The notes: generated from the letters alone by a model not told the origin. 64,000 nucleotides of DNA from Agarilytica sp033852165 (GCA_033852165.1 JAWSUZ010000074.1:62001-126000), one strand, 5' to 3'; shown: positions 41,046-51,458, numbered from the stretch's first letter. Numbers and translations: made by a program.

Positions 41046-44000
41046 TTATACTTCCTGTTGAATAACTTCAACAAATTCGGAGAAATGTTCTTTAAATACC
41101 GGAAATAACATCTGTATAGAATTGAAATCCTTTGCTTTACCTGCAAGTTCAATTTGTAGGGCGAGGCGCCGAACTCTAAGGCCGCTAATGTTGGCCGCGA
41201 CTCCTTTAATGCCATGCGCTTCTACGGTTGTTGTTAGGAGGTCGTTATTTTTTATGGCGGCTTCCAGATTCTCAACTGATTGGGGTATGTCGTTAATAAA
41301 GAGTTTTATGAGTTTGGTGATGGTGTCCGTTTTATTGTCGAGTCTTTTCAGCATGGCATCTTTATCCCATACCAAAAGGTCAAGAAGTTCCTGCTCGGAT
41401 TCGATAGTGTGTTGGTCGTCGGGTTTATGTTGGTCGTCGAATTTCTCATTTAAGAGCCATTGTCGGATTTTACTTATCAAGAACTCTCGAGAAATTGGTT
41501 TTGACGTGTAGTCATTCATTCCCGACGCGAGACATTTTTCTTTATCACCCTTCATCGCGTTAGCTGTCATCGCAATAATAGGTATTTCACGATAGAAGTT
41601 GCCAGCCTTGCCTTCTCGAATGTTTCTCGTTGTTTCATAGCCGTCCATTTTGGGCATTTGACAATCCATTAGAACAAGGTGATACGGTGATATGTTTTTC
41701 CTTTGGCGAAGTGCGGCTAAGGCTTCCAAACCATTACTTGTTACATCGCATCGAATCCCAAACCCACTTAACACGCTAATGGTGACTTCTTGGTTTATGA
41801 TATTGTCTTCAACCAGTAATATTCTAGTGTTTGCAATGGTGTTTTTTGTTGCTTCGATTGTTGTTGCCGGGGTCGGCGTCAAACGATTGTTTTTATCCGA
41901 GAACCTGAGGTCTAGATTTTGGTGGTTTGTGAGCGTAAGTGGTAGTATCGAAAACAGATCACGGGTTGTTGTGGGTTTTGGGAAATATGCAGAAAAACCT
42001 TGGCTGGCATAAAATTGTGCGTCGTCTTTTGAAGAGATTGGGGTCATCAAGACCAAGGGAATATCGTCGTAATTTTTATCTTTACGAATGGTTGCCCCAA
42101 GAGAGATGCCGTCGTTATCGGGCATATGCATATCGATCAATGCCAGTTTAAGGGGGTGGTGATCCCAGTTTTTGTCGTAATTGGATTTCTGATCTTCTTT
42201 ATATTGCTGGCGTAACACTTCCAATGCCGTCGAAGTGTCCTCGGCTTCTATCACCGAGGCTCCCCAATGCTCGAATTGGTTTCTTAGCGCCTTGCGTGTA
42301 CTTGCATTGTCATCAACAATAAGGATTTTCACTCCCGTAATATCTACGCATGCACGTACTGTTTTTGATGCGTCACTTTTATGTAACGCGATACTAAAGG
42401 TAAATATACAGCCTTTATTCTCTTCGCTATCAATACTAACTTCACCGTTCATAAGTTCGCAGAGCTGTCGGACGATGGCGAGCCCTAAACCTGTTCCTCC
42501 GTATTTTCGGGTTGTCGATTCGTCAGCTTGAGAAAATGAATCGAATAAAAACGATTGTTTATTTTTGGGAACTCCCATTCCAGTGTCTTCAATCCGACAG
42601 GTGAATAGCAGTTGTTTGTTTTTGCTGTTTTTTAATTTTGCTCGAATAATAACTTCCCCCTCATCCGTAAACTTTATCGCGTTACTGACGAGGTTGGTCA
42701 TGATTTGTCGTAGCCGTCCTGGGTCTCCTTTTACTATGGTGTGCTCGACTTCTGTAATGTCCAGTATAAGTTCTAGGTTTTTATCTTGGGCATGAATCGC
42801 CATTGCTTCGGCGAAATCTCCTAAATAATCCCTGAGGTTGAAGTCCAGGCATTCTAGGGTAAGTTTTCCAGCCTCAACTTTGGAAAAGTCGAGGATATTG
42901 TTAATAATAGACAGTAATGATTCTGCGCTCGACTGCGCGATAATCGCTTTTCTTTTTTGTTCAACCGATAGTTCGGTTTCCAGTAATAAACCCAGCATTC
43001 CCAGAACCCCATTCATGGGAGTGCGAATTTCGTGACTCATACTAGCAAGAAAATCACTTTTGGCTATCGCGGCTTGTTCGGCCGATTGCTTGGCTTTAAT
43101 TAGGTCTTCTTCTACCTGCTTTAAGTCACTAATGTCAGAACCATAAATGTTGACCGAAGCTCCTTTATTGTCATTAATGTACTTTAGCGTCAGCAATATA
43201 GTGGCGTCATCAAAAGTCTCTTCAAAACGAAATATACTTTTGCTCATTAATACAGTTTGAATGGCATCGTGCCAATCTTTTGGGGCAAGATCACCTAGAG
43301 TAATGTTGGATTTTTTAAGAACTTTTAGGGCGCTAGGATTGGCAAAAAGGATTTTGTTGGCTTTGGATATTTTGAGTACCAGACTGGGGTTTTCGAGTGC
43401 GAAGCGGGCGACACGTTTATATTCATGTTCAAGTTTTTTGCGTTCACTGACGTCGTTTTGGATGGCGATGTAGCTTTCCGGTTTGTGTCTTTTCATAATC
43501 GGTACAATTGTGGTGTATACCCAATACAAATGCCCGTCTTTTGCTTTGTTACATATATCACCCTGCCAGACTTCACCTTTCGAAATAGCGTCATACATTT
43601 CTTCAAAAAAAATCGGTTCGTGTGTCCCAGAGTTTAATATTCGATGATTTTGGCCGACCAGCTCATCTATACTGTAGCCGCTAATTTGAGCGAATTTATT
43701 GTTGGCAAAGGTGATCGTGCCTTTTACATCGGCTGCGGCAACAATCGCATGTTGGTCGAGCACGAATTTGTGGTTGGCAAGATCATCTAAGGCCTTTTTC
43801 GAACGATTGGCGCTATCTACTAATTGGCTGATATGGTGGCGGCGAACTTTTAACATGAGGTTAAACGATTTTGCCAGACGCCCAATCTCATCCGATGAAT
43901 GGCTCTCTATATCTTGAGATAAATCGCCTTTCATCATTGCTTCTGTTGATTTAACCAACTTTAGAATGGGGGAGGTTAAGCGATGAGAAAAGTACAGGGC

Positions 44001-45044
44001 GATCATTGAAGCGAGTAATACAATGATTAAGCCGGTAATGGCGAATTCTATTTTGAGGCGGTTGGCTGCGTAAAAAGCTTCGTCGGTATCAATTTTAACG
44101 ACGATGCCCCATTGCAACTCGGGTATATGACGCCATGCGGCCAAAATGGCATTACCTTTGTAATCGGTAGAGAGGCCAGAGCCTTTTTCGCCGTTAAGTG
44201 CTTTTTTTAATATGGGCGCAGTATCGGATCCCATTTGAAATTGGAGGTTAAAGGCTGCGTCTGGGTCACTCCTCAGAGGTGCGATAATGAGGGCGGTGTT
44301 GCCGACTTGTTTACCAATAACAATTTCACCCGTTTTTTTTAGGGCCGTGTAATCTGAAGCCAAATGGTAGTAATCATTACTGTTTAATTGTGTGGCTAAT
44401 ACGCCAAGGAGTTGCTCGCCTCTAAAAACAGGAGCGGCAATAAAAGCGCTGTGTGTTTCTTTTCCGTAGCGGTTATTGTCGCTTGTCCGCTCGACTTGGC
44501 CTTGAACAATTGGACCCTGCCACTGAGAAGGCGAAAACGGTTTAAATTGGGATACCTGGGTTTCTAAAAGTCTGGAGGCTTTTTTAAAACTCATCGCTAA
44601 CTGACTGGACTGGTAGGGGCCGTTATATAAGTTGCTTGAAAAAGACGATTCGTTAAGGACGCTAAATACGATGTCACCATTAGGTGAAATTAAAAAAAGC
44701 TCGTATCCGTTTAGCCTTTCTTTTAGCTGTTGTAAATAAACTCGGTATTCTCTGTTTTTGGCGAGGTACTTCTCGCTGTTGTGACCTTGCTTAAAGGCGA
44801 GGGTAAGCTGGCTAAGGGCTTCTGCGATAATGGGTTGTGTAGCCGATAACATTACGTCCTGCTCTTTTTTATTGATATAGGCGTAAATGTGAGCGACCTT
44901 TTCTTCAATAACACTATTGAGTGCGGCTTCGACTTCTTGCTTAATAGAGTCAGAACTATTTTTGAACGCAATAATAGACAGTGCCCCAACAGAAAATAGC
45001 GTAGCGACCAAAAAAGCAATGAGCATTCGGGCACGAATATTCAC
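41046..45044 (-). CDS. Hybrid sensor histidine kinase (Cache-HAMP-PAS-PAS-HisKA-HATPase-REC-REC-HPt)
   Basis: 1,332 residues. Membrane helices at about 7-27 and 330-353 enclose a long dCache-like sensor. Then HAMP, two PAS domains (first with N-N-K-F-A-Q-I-S-G-Y-S), HisKA with His671 (S-H-E-I-R-T-P-M-N-G), HATPase (D-T-G-M-G-V-P, G-G-T-G-L-G-L-A), two receivers (I-V-D-D-N...D-M-H-M-P and V-E-D-N...D-C-Q-M-P-K-M-D-G) and an HPt domain with His1277 (E-A-H-G-I-K-G). It carries a full internal phosphorelay, but no output regulator is adjacent. Its GTG start overlaps the stop of the upstream binding-protein gene (GTGA), so the two are coupled and probably form one sensory unit. Confidence 0.94.
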   Translation of the reverse strand: MNIRARMLIAFLVATLFSVGALSIIAFKNSSDSIKQEVEAALNSVIEEKVAHIYAYINKKEQDVMLSATQPIIAEALSQLTLAFKQGHNSEKYLAKNREYRVYLQQLKERLNGYELFLISPNGDIVFSVLNESSFSSNLYNGPYQSSQLAMSFKKASRLLETQVSQFKPFSPSQWQGPIVQGQVERTSDNNRYGKETHSAFIAAPVFRGEQLLGVLATQLNSNDYYHLASDYTALKKTGEIVIGKQVGNTALIIAPLRSDPDAAFNLQFQMGSDTAPILKKALNGEKGSGLSTDYKGNAILAAWRHIPELQWGIVVKIDTDEAFYAANRLKIEFAITGLIIVLLASMIALYFSHRLTSPILKLVKSTEAMMKGDLSQDIESHSSDEIGRLAKSFNLMLKVRRHHISQLVDSANRSKKALDDLANHKFVLDQHAIVAAADVKGTITFANNKFAQISGYSIDELVGQNHRILNSGTHEPIFFEEMYDAISKGEVWQGDICNKAKDGHLYWVYTTIVPIMKRHKPESYIAIQNDVSERKKLEHEYKRVARFALENPSLVLKISKANKILFANPSALKVLKKSNITLGDLAPKDWHDAIQTVLMSKSIFRFEETFDDATILLTLKYINDNKGASVNIYGSDISDLKQVEEDLIKAKQSAEQAAIAKSDFLASMSHEIRTPMNGVLGMLGLLLETELSVEQKRKAIIAQSSAESLLSIINNILDFSKVEAGKLTLECLDFNLRDYLGDFAEAMAIHAQDKNLELILDITEVEHTIVKGDPGRLRQIMTNLVSNAIKFTDEGEVIIRAKLKNSKNKQLLFTCRIEDTGMGVPKNKQSFLFDSFSQADESTTRKYGGTGLGLAIVRQLCELMNGEVSIDSEENKGCIFTFSIALHKSDASKTVRACVDITGVKILIVDDNASTRKALRNQFEHWGASVIEAEDTSTALEVLRQQYKEDQKSNYDKNWDHHPLKLALIDMHMPDNDGISLGATIRKDKNYDDIPLVLMTPISSKDDAQFYASQGFSAYFPKPTTTRDLFSILPLTLTNHQNLDLRFSDKNNRLTPTPATTIEATKNTIANTRILLVEDNIINQEVTISVLSGFGIRCDVTSNGLEALAALRQRKNISPYHLVLMDCQMPKMDGYETTRNIREGKAGNFYREIPIIAMTANAMKGDKEKCLASGMNDYTSKPISREFLISKIRQWLLNEKFDDQHKPDDQHTIESEQELLDLLVWDKDAMLKRLDNKTDTITKLIKLFINDIPQSVENLEAAIKNNDLLTTTVEAHGIKGVAANISGLRVRRLALQIELAGKAKDFNSIQMLFPVFKEHFSEFVEVIQQEV

Positions 45045-46459
45045 GAGCTATGCGTCTCCTGTTTTTGAGGCCGTTTTTCAGAGACGGTTTTGTCTGGGGG
45101 TATAGCGTTTTTGTTTCGGGTGTTCGTGGCAGGATGAGTTGTCGTGGGTTGAGGGCCGGGCGGAGTTGTAAAGCGGCTTTGTGTTACCGGCGCTGCCCAG
45201 CTATTTCCCCAGTTCAAATAAAGTTGGTTGAGGTATCGGTGCCAGGACTGCCGTGTTCGGTAAGGTGGGTAAGGCAGTGGGCGTATGGGTTGAGATTGTT
45301 GTGAGATAATCTTAAATTGGCCATTGGCCTGGACTTGCCCGATATAAACAGGTTTCCATAGGTGGTTGTTAATCGCGCTAATGGTGACTTTGCCTTCCGG
45401 TGCGAGGAAAGACTCGCCTTTAAGTGCTTCTCGGACCATTGCCGTGGAAATTGAGCCAGACCCTTTAACGGCTTTGGCCCACAAATGAACGCCCAAATAG
45501 CCCGCCTCCATAGAGGCGTTAGTGGTTCTTGTGGCGCCGTACTTTTGTTTGAAGTTGTCAACGAAGCGTTTATTTTCCGGAGTGTCCAAGCTTTGAAAGT
45601 AGGTCCAAGCGCTGTAGTGACCCGTCATGGCTTTTACGTCCATATGCTGCAATTCATCTTCGGCAATGCTAAAGGACATGACAGAGGTCTTGATATTTTT
45701 CCGCTTCAGCGCCGCGAAGAAGGCAACATTGCTGTCACCGTTTATGGTATTCAGAACGATGTCGGGTTGGCTCTGCTTGATGGCATCGGTCAGTTCATCG
45801 ACATTTTTACTGCCGAGCAAGAGATAGTATTCACCGACAACTTCGGCCCCGAGTGCGGCAATCTGTTTTTTCATTAAGGTGTTGGCTGTCCTTGGGAAAA
45901 CGTAATCGGATCCCACTAGAAATATGCGCTTCCCTAAGGTTTCGATACTCCACTGAACGGCGGGGGAAAGCTGTTGGTTGGGGGCTGCGCCGGTGTATAT
46001 GATATTGGGGGATTGTTCTAGGCCCTCGTATTGAACAGGGTAGAAGAGCAGGTGATCGAACTTTTCGACAACCGGTTTGACCATTTTTCGGCTTGCCGAC
46101 GTCCAGCAGCCAAAAATTACACTGACTCTCTCATCTTCGATGAGTTGTTGTGCTCCCTGGGCGAAGGTTGGCCAATCCGATTTGCCATCCAGTACCACAG
46201 CTTCGATGGGGCGTCCGAGTAAGCCGCCAGCTTCATTGATTTCGTCGATGGCCATAAGAGTTGCATCAACAACAGATTTTTCGCTGATGGCCATGGTACC
46301 GGTAAGCGAATGTAGTATTCCAACCTTGATAGGCTGGGTAGATGTTCGTTCACAGGCGCTTAACCATAGGCACAGAAAGACCGACACGGCTAGGAGCGGC
46401 ATTGATATTTGCCGGGATCGCTGTGTCATTGGCGCGTTGTTATTACGGGGTTTATTCAC
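45041..46459 (-). CDS. Lipoprotein amide/urea-type ligand-binding protein (UrtA/AmiC-like) coupled to the kinase
   Basis: 472 residues. A lipobox (L-W-L-S-A-C near residue 35) follows a hydrophobic signal. The mature part is a type I periplasmic-binding fold, starting I-K-V-G-I-L-H-S-L-T-G-T-M, with D-A-T-L-M-A-I-D-E-I-N and F-G-C-W-T-S-A-S-R-K, the pattern of UrtA/FmdD urea and short-amide binders. No ABC permease or ATPase follows; the next gene is the hybrid kinase, overlapping by 4 bases. The protein likely senses a small amide and signals to the kinase. The last 75 residues are a Pro/Thr/Lys-rich tail unusual for the family. Start GTG 46459 or ATG 46429. Confidence 0.85.
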   Translation of the reverse strand: MNKPRNNNAPMTQRSRQISMPLLAVSVFLCLWLSACERTSTQPIKVGILHSLTGTMAISEKSVVDATLMAIDEINEAGGLLGRPIEAVVLDGKSDWPTFAQGAQQLIEDERVSVIFGCWTSASRKMVKPVVEKFDHLLFYPVQYEGLEQSPNIIYTGAAPNQQLSPAVQWSIETLGKRIFLVGSDYVFPRTANTLMKKQIAALGAEVVGEYYLLLGSKNVDELTDAIKQSQPDIVLNTINGDSNVAFFAALKRKNIKTSVMSFSIAEDELQHMDVKAMTGHYSAWTYFQSLDTPENKRFVDNFKQKYGATRTTNASMEAGYLGVHLWAKAVKGSGSISTAMVREALKGESFLAPEGKVTISAINNHLWKPVYIGQVQANGQFKIISQQSQPIRPLPYPPYRTRQSWHRYLNQLYLNWGNSWAAPVTQSRFTTPPGPQPTTTHPATNTRNKNAIPPDKTVSEKRPQKQETHSS

Positions 46460-46772
46460 TGTCCATTTGCTTCATTTAGCCGGTATAGATCTTGTTCGTG
46501 TGGTTAGTACCTGTCCATAAGCTGCGGTCCATAAGATGGGTGTAGTGAGAGCGAATGTAAACCTGACGTTTTAATTCGTTCGCAGTAGGCGCTTATTTAT
46601 GGATAGGCGCTAGTTAAGTGTAGCTCCTAGATTCGGGAAATGAATGCGGATTTTGTGACCTGCTGATAGGGAAATAGGGCGCTAACCGGCAGGAAAGTAG
46701 GGGATTATGTGAGAGAATCCAACCCTGTGACGTATTATCCCATTTTTAAAGCACAGCAATTGACGAAACTGA
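46460..46772. other. Divergent intergenic region
   Basis: 313 bases between the binding-protein gene and the SprT-like gene, carrying both promoters. No repeat, RNA or small gene recognised. Confidence 0.5.
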
Positions 46773-47282
46773 ATGATTACACTGGAAACTATAGAGGACG
46801 AGTACGAAAAAGCACTTGCTGAATGCAGTGGCGTCATACCTTTCAATAAATGGTCGATTCAGGCGAAAGCGATTAAATTAACGCGGCATAAAACCAAATA
46901 CGGCATTGCCACCAGCCGTGGTGAAGTATTCGTGAATCAGGCCTTTATCAATACGACAGCAATCAATAAGCTGCGCAATACCTTGCGCCATGAACTGGCG
47001 CATTTGGCGGTGGGGCTGGCGCATGGCCACAATCGTGTTTTTAAGCAGTGCGCCCGTGAGTTTGGAGCGACGAATGCCGTTGACCCGGCAGAAATCCAGA
47101 CTATGGATAAGGCGATTGGTTACAAGTGGCAGTTACTTGCACATTTAGTGAATGGTCGCACAGTGGATATGGGGCGAGTACATAGGCGACACAAAAAATA
47201 CGCCACGTATACACGGCGTCGCCGAGTATTTATGACGATTAAAGATGTGGTCGTGCAGCGGTTTGAGTACGTAGCGGCTTAA
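46773..47282 (+). CDS. SprT-like zinc metalloprotein
   Basis: 169 residues with the zincin motif H-E-L-A-H (His73, Glu74, His77) followed by G-H-N-R-V-F-K, and the preceding R-N-T-L-R, as in the SprT/Spartan protease domain. Bacterial SprT proteins are small and their role is unclear; the eukaryotic homologue Spartan digests DNA-protein crosslinks. The C-terminus is very basic (H-R-R-H-K-K-Y-A-T-Y-T-R-R-R-R) in place of the zinc-ribbon present in some members. Single gene. Confidence 0.85.
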   Translation: MITLETIEDEYEKALAECSGVIPFNKWSIQAKAIKLTRHKTKYGIATSRGEVFVNQAFINTTAINKLRNTLRHELAHLAVGLAHGHNRVFKQCAREFGATNAVDPAEIQTMDKAIGYKWQLLAHLVNGRTVDMGRVHRRHKKYATYTRRRRVFMTIKDVVVQRFEYVAA

Positions 47283-47716
47283 CGAATCTGATTGTTTTTA
47301 TGGGTTTCTGCTGGGCTTAAAAGACTCCTTTCTACTCTAGTTTTAAGAGCGCAATTGAAACCTATATCGAAGTGATCAAAAGTTATAAAATGTGAATGTT
47401 CTTTCCGTTTGGCTTAAATGTGGGATTGAACGCGCCAATGCTGTATTATTGGCGCCATTATCGAGTCGTTTGTCGCGATAGGTTTCGCATGAATGTCATG
47501 CTCTTTTGTCATGACAGTAAAGCATTTGAATAAAAACAAATAGCAATACCAAAGCCATTCCGTAGACGGATCAGTTGGACTTTAAACAGAGTCTTTTTAA
47601 TTATCTTCGTTCTACGAGCTTTGGTAGGGCTGCTCCCATGGGGTCACGTGGAAAATATTGACGCCTTAGTTTTCCTTGTGATGAAAATTCGAGAGCGGGT
47701 ATAGAGAAATATTATT
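47283..47716. other. Intergenic region, nothing firmly recognised
   Basis: 434 bases. A few short palindromic words (TGTCATGACA near 47506) but no gene, RNA or convincing terminator. The downstream gene starts with TTG and lacks a strong ribosome-binding site. Confidence 0.45.
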
Positions 47717-48514
47717 TTGGAATTAGTAGTACGCTGGTTTGCGGTAGTTGGTTTGTTCGTTATAGCTTCAACTGCGTCGGCAGTGTGTGACAGAGAGCTG
47801 ATTAATGGCTGGGGTATCGAGTGGGTTCCCTTTTCGACGGGTACGCAAGCTAACCCTGGCGGCTTTGATTTAGAAATGCTCGATGCAATTGTCGGTGCTT
47901 CTGGATGTTCCTTAAAGCATACGGAGGCTGAGTTGCCTTGGTCGCGCCGTCTTTATTCGATTGAAACCGGAATTATTGATCTGACTGTTGGCGCTTCAAT
48001 TTCTAAAGAGCGCCAAAAATGGGCATATTTTACCGATGGTTATCGAGGTGAATACCTTTCTGTTTATGTTCGGCGAGGTGATTTCGAAAAATTTTTAAAA
48101 ATGACAGTCGACGAGATTATTGCCAGCGATTTTATAATGGGCGGTGAAATAGGCAATGCCTACGGCGCTGTAATGGAAGGTTATTTAACGCGGATAGGGG
48201 ATGATCGTGTTCAAAAGCTTATTCGTAATGAGCAAAATATGGCCAAACTTTTAAAGGGGCGAATTGACGGCTATATCGGTTTCCTCCCCGCGGAAGATTT
48301 CTTACTGAGACAACATGGGCTTTCAGAGGAAATTGTTATGTTGCCTTCCTTTCTCATCAACACTGGCAGTATTCATATTATGTTGAGTAAGAAAAACAAT
48401 TCCCCTGAAATTGTCGAGGCTTTAAATAGTGGGCTCGCTGCAATTCGTAAAAACGGCGTCTATGATGCCATTGTTAATAAATATCAAAAAAAATACAATA
48501 TACAGGACTGGTAA
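47717..48514 (+). CDS. Periplasmic solute-binding protein (family 3-like, orphan)
   Basis: 265 residues with a signal peptide (V-V-G-L-F-V-I-A-S-T-A-S-A) and a bacterial extracellular solute-binding family 3 fold: G-G-F-D-L-E-M-L-D-A-I, L-P-W-S-R-R-L, G-A-S-I-S-K-E-R-Q and the C-terminal I-R-K-N-G-V-Y-D-A-I-V-N-K-Y. Many such proteins bind amino acids. No ABC transporter is nearby, so it is an orphan sensor or a degraded importer. The next gene, a TonB-dependent receptor, is 380 bases downstream with its own leader. Start is TTG; the frame is otherwise clear. Confidence 0.85.
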   Translation: MELVVRWFAVVGLFVIASTASAVCDRELINGWGIEWVPFSTGTQANPGGFDLEMLDAIVGASGCSLKHTEAELPWSRRLYSIETGIIDLTVGASISKERQKWAYFTDGYRGEYLSVYVRRGDFEKFLKMTVDEIIASDFIMGGEIGNAYGAVMEGYLTRIGDDRVQKLIRNEQNMAKLLKGRIDGYIGFLPAEDFLLRQHGLSEEIVMLPSFLINTGSIHIMLSKKNNSPEIVEALNSGLAAIRKNGVYDAIVNKYQKKYNIQDW

Positions 48515-48896
48515 CCTCTCTTCTGGGGGGGTTAGTTAACATCCAAACTGATTGATTTTTTCCTCGTTCTTATTTCCTTGCTCCTAGTTTCTTCTTCTCT
48601 TTCTGCTCCCCCCCTATTTGATGTTGTCGTCTTCATCATGGTTTTACTATAACCAGTTTGTTCAAAAAGAATGGTTGAGTAATTTTGTTTGATCGTTATG
48701 ATGACGGCTCATAAAAATCGCACCTTTTGTTGTTCACGGATTCAGACCTGAAATTTATCACGTCACTAACTTAAAATTGCTTTCTCTTTGAGTGATGGTG
48801 TTTTCTTGAGTCGGGTTGTTTTCGAATTTCCAGATAGGGAGCAACAAAAGTAGGCGTTCTAATTTGCTTTTCCTCAAAAACAATATTGAGATTGAC
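48515..48896. other. Leader of the TonB-dependent receptor gene
   Basis: About 380 bases. Contains a pyrimidine-rich stretch near 48560-48620 and the probable promoter of the receptor gene. No convincing Fur box or RNA structure recognised. Confidence 0.45.
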
Positions 48897-51458
48897 ATGC
48901 GTAGTGCAAAATCCAACTGTCTGTTCCTGACGTTAATCGTAAATGGCGCGATGTTCGCAGGCCTATGTTCTGCGGCTATTGCGGAAAACTCCCAAGAGGT
49001 TATTGAAGAGGTCGTTATTGTCGGTTCTCGAGGAGGACCGCGAGCGGCTTCTGACTCTTCTGTGCCTGTGGATGTGTTTACGTCGGCAGAGTTAAAGCAT
49101 GCAGGTAAAACCGATATGTTGGAATTATTAAAGGGCGCCATTCCTTCTTTTAATATCAATGACCAGCCCATTAGTGATGCGGCGACAATGATTCGCCCGG
49201 CGAATCTTCGTGGCTTACCGTCGGATAGCACATTAATTTTAGTGAATGGAAAACGACGACACCGTGGTTCGATTATCGCTTTTCAGGGTGGCGGAGTAAA
49301 TGACGGTGCTCAAGGGCCGGATATTTCAGCCATTCCCAGTATTGCGCTTCGCCAAATAGAGGTGTTGCGTGACGGTGCTGCGGCACAGTACGGTTCTGAT
49401 GCGATAGCCGGTGTCATCAATTTTGTTTTAGATGAAAGTAATGAAGGTGGTTCTCTTGAGTTGTTTCGCAGTGAATACTTTGCGGGTGACGGGGAAACGA
49501 TTCAGTTGTCAGGAAAGTTGGGGCTGCCTTTAACGGATCAAGGATTTCTGACGTTAAGCCTTCAATACAAAGATGCGGATTCCACGTCGCGTAGCCAGCA
49601 GGTTAGTGCGGCCACGACGATGACGGCGGCGGGCAATATGATGATTGAGAATCCCGCTCAGGTTTGGGGTTCCCCCAAAGTTAAGAATGATCTCGCGGTG
49701 TTTGTAAATAGTGGGTTTGATATCGGTGAAGACGAAAAGGTCTATTTATTCGGAAATTATTCTAAGCGTGAGATCGAGGGTGTTTTTTATTGGCGAAACC
49801 CCCATACACGTGGAAACGTATATTCACTTGATGACGGCGCGACTTTATTAGTGGCTGATTTAGACGGTGTCGGAATTGGAGTGGATTGTCCCTCGGTTAA
49901 TATTACGTCTGATAATGTCTTGGGGCAGGTGGATTATGCGGTTATAGCTGACAACTCTACCGTTGTTGGTGCAAACTGTTTTGCTTTTAATGAGATTGCT
50001 CCGGGTGGTTATACGCCCAAATTTGGAGGGTCAGTAACGGATACGTCTCTTTCGTTGGGGACTGAAGGAATATTCCATAACGGATTTTTAACGGGAATAT
50101 CTTATGACGTGAGTGCGTCCGTTGGCCGTAATGCATCTGACTTCTTTTTGAATGATACCTTCAATCCCTCGATGGGTCCGGATTCACCGCGAGACTTTAA
50201 TACCGGGGGCTATGTTCAGTTAGAAAAAACCCTTAATGCGGATGCAGTGAAGTCGATTGATCTTAACGATTGGAATACGCTCAATCTGGCCGCTGGATAT
50301 GAGTGGCGCGAAGAAACGTTTGAGATTGTGGCTGGCGATCCCACATCGTATGAGCCGGGTGTTTTAGCGGATCAATTATTCGCGATTGGTTCACACGGTT
50401 TTGCGGGGTTTACCGATGATTCCGCCGGAAAGTTTTCTCGGCGCAATCATGCGATCTATTTAGATGTCGAAGATCGAATGGCGGATACCTTATTGGTGGG
50501 CTTTGCGATTCGCTATGAAGATTTTACAAGTTTTGGTGATACCTTTAATTACAAATTAACGGTGCGCTGGAAAATAACAGAAGGACTTTCTTTGCGCAGT
50601 TCAGTGAGTACGGGGTCACGCGCTCCAACAATGGGGCAGGCCAGTGTATCGAATACGCAAACATCTGTTTCTGATGGTCAGTTAACTCAAGTCCTAACAT
50701 TACCTCCCGTAAATCCGGTGTCACAACTGTTAGGCGCTACCGAATTATCCCCTGAAGAATCCACCAGTTTTACTTTTGGTTCTGTATATGAGTCAGGAAG
50801 TTTTTTTGCCTCCTTCGATTATTATTTTATTGCGGTGGAAGACCGTATCGCGTTATCGGATAACCGTGCCCCAACCAATGGTGAGCGTGTAGCGCTTACG
50901 GCTGCGGGTGTAGCGAATGTTGATTTGATTGGTGAAGTGAACTTCTTTACCAACGATTTTGGAACAGAAACGGAGGGAGTAGACCTGGTCATTGCTTACA
51001 CCATGGAATTACTCGCTGGGTCCTCCGAATTTAAGTTGGCTTACAATTGGAATCATACAACGGTCGATAAATTTACGGATATTACCGGTGCCTACAAAGT
51101 TCGTTTACTCGAAGACGGACTGCCGAATAATCGCGCTACTTTTACCTTTTCTCAAGTGTGGGATAAATGGAGCACCTTTGTTAGAGGTAATTACTATGGT
51201 GAATATTGGGCGGTACATGTGGGATGGGATCGAACGGCGACAATTGCTGATCGTGTTGTGACGGTTGATGCTGAAATAAACTATCAGATTAACGAGCAGT
51301 TTTCCATTGCGATGGGTGGTCAAAATGTCTTTGATCAAGAATCACAACGATTGGATTTTGATCCTGCATTGGGCAGTTGGGGTGCTCGGTATTACGAGAC
51401 TGCACCGCAGGGCATTAATGGGGGCTTGTGGTATCTCAAAGCCCAATACTCTTTTTAA
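48897..51458 (+). CDS. TonB-dependent outer-membrane receptor
   Basis: About 853 residues from ATG 48897; the signal peptide then runs through L-T-L-I-V-N-G-A-M-F-A-G-L-C-S-A-A-I-A (an ATG 27 codons upstream gives a polar N-terminus). A TonB box-like E-E-V-V-I-V-G-S-R precedes the plug domain (V-P-V-D-V-F...P-S-F-N-I-N, N-G-K-R-R-H-R-G-S, V-L-R-D-G-A-A-A-Q-Y-G-S-D-A-I-A-G-V). The beta-barrel ends with an aromatic residue (L-K-A-Q-Y-S-F). The R-R-H-R-G plug variety is common in marine gammaproteobacteria; substrate unknown. There is no link in position to the NRPS operon 20 kb away. A terminator follows. Confidence 0.93.
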   Translation: MRSAKSNCLFLTLIVNGAMFAGLCSAAIAENSQEVIEEVVIVGSRGGPRAASDSSVPVDVFTSAELKHAGKTDMLELLKGAIPSFNINDQPISDAATMIRPANLRGLPSDSTLILVNGKRRHRGSIIAFQGGGVNDGAQGPDISAIPSIALRQIEVLRDGAAAQYGSDAIAGVINFVLDESNEGGSLELFRSEYFAGDGETIQLSGKLGLPLTDQGFLTLSLQYKDADSTSRSQQVSAATTMTAAGNMMIENPAQVWGSPKVKNDLAVFVNSGFDIGEDEKVYLFGNYSKREIEGVFYWRNPHTRGNVYSLDDGATLLVADLDGVGIGVDCPSVNITSDNVLGQVDYAVIADNSTVVGANCFAFNEIAPGGYTPKFGGSVTDTSLSLGTEGIFHNGFLTGISYDVSASVGRNASDFFLNDTFNPSMGPDSPRDFNTGGYVQLEKTLNADAVKSIDLNDWNTLNLAAGYEWREETFEIVAGDPTSYEPGVLADQLFAIGSHGFAGFTDDSAGKFSRRNHAIYLDVEDRMADTLLVGFAIRYEDFTSFGDTFNYKLTVRWKITEGLSLRSSVSTGSRAPTMGQASVSNTQTSVSDGQLTQVLTLPPVNPVSQLLGATELSPEESTSFTFGSVYESGSFFASFDYYFIAVEDRIALSDNRAPTNGERVALTAAGVANVDLIGEVNFFTNDFGTETEGVDLVIAYTMELLAGSSEFKLAYNWNHTTVDKFTDITGAYKVRLLEDGLPNNRATFTFSQVWDKWSTFVRGNYYGEYWAVHVGWDRTATIADRVVTVDAEINYQINEQFSIAMGGQNVFDQESQRLDFDPALGSWGARYYETAPQGINGGLWYLKAQYSF

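Noticed and set aside
48897..51458. The TonB-dependent receptor as uptake partner of the NRPS product
   Set aside because: It is 20 kb away, has no Fur-like box that I can see, and its plug type is common among receptors for many substrates.
47717..51458. Operon of the orphan binding protein with the TonB receptor
   Set aside because: A 380-base gap with no coupling, and family-3 binding proteins are not typical partners of this receptor type.
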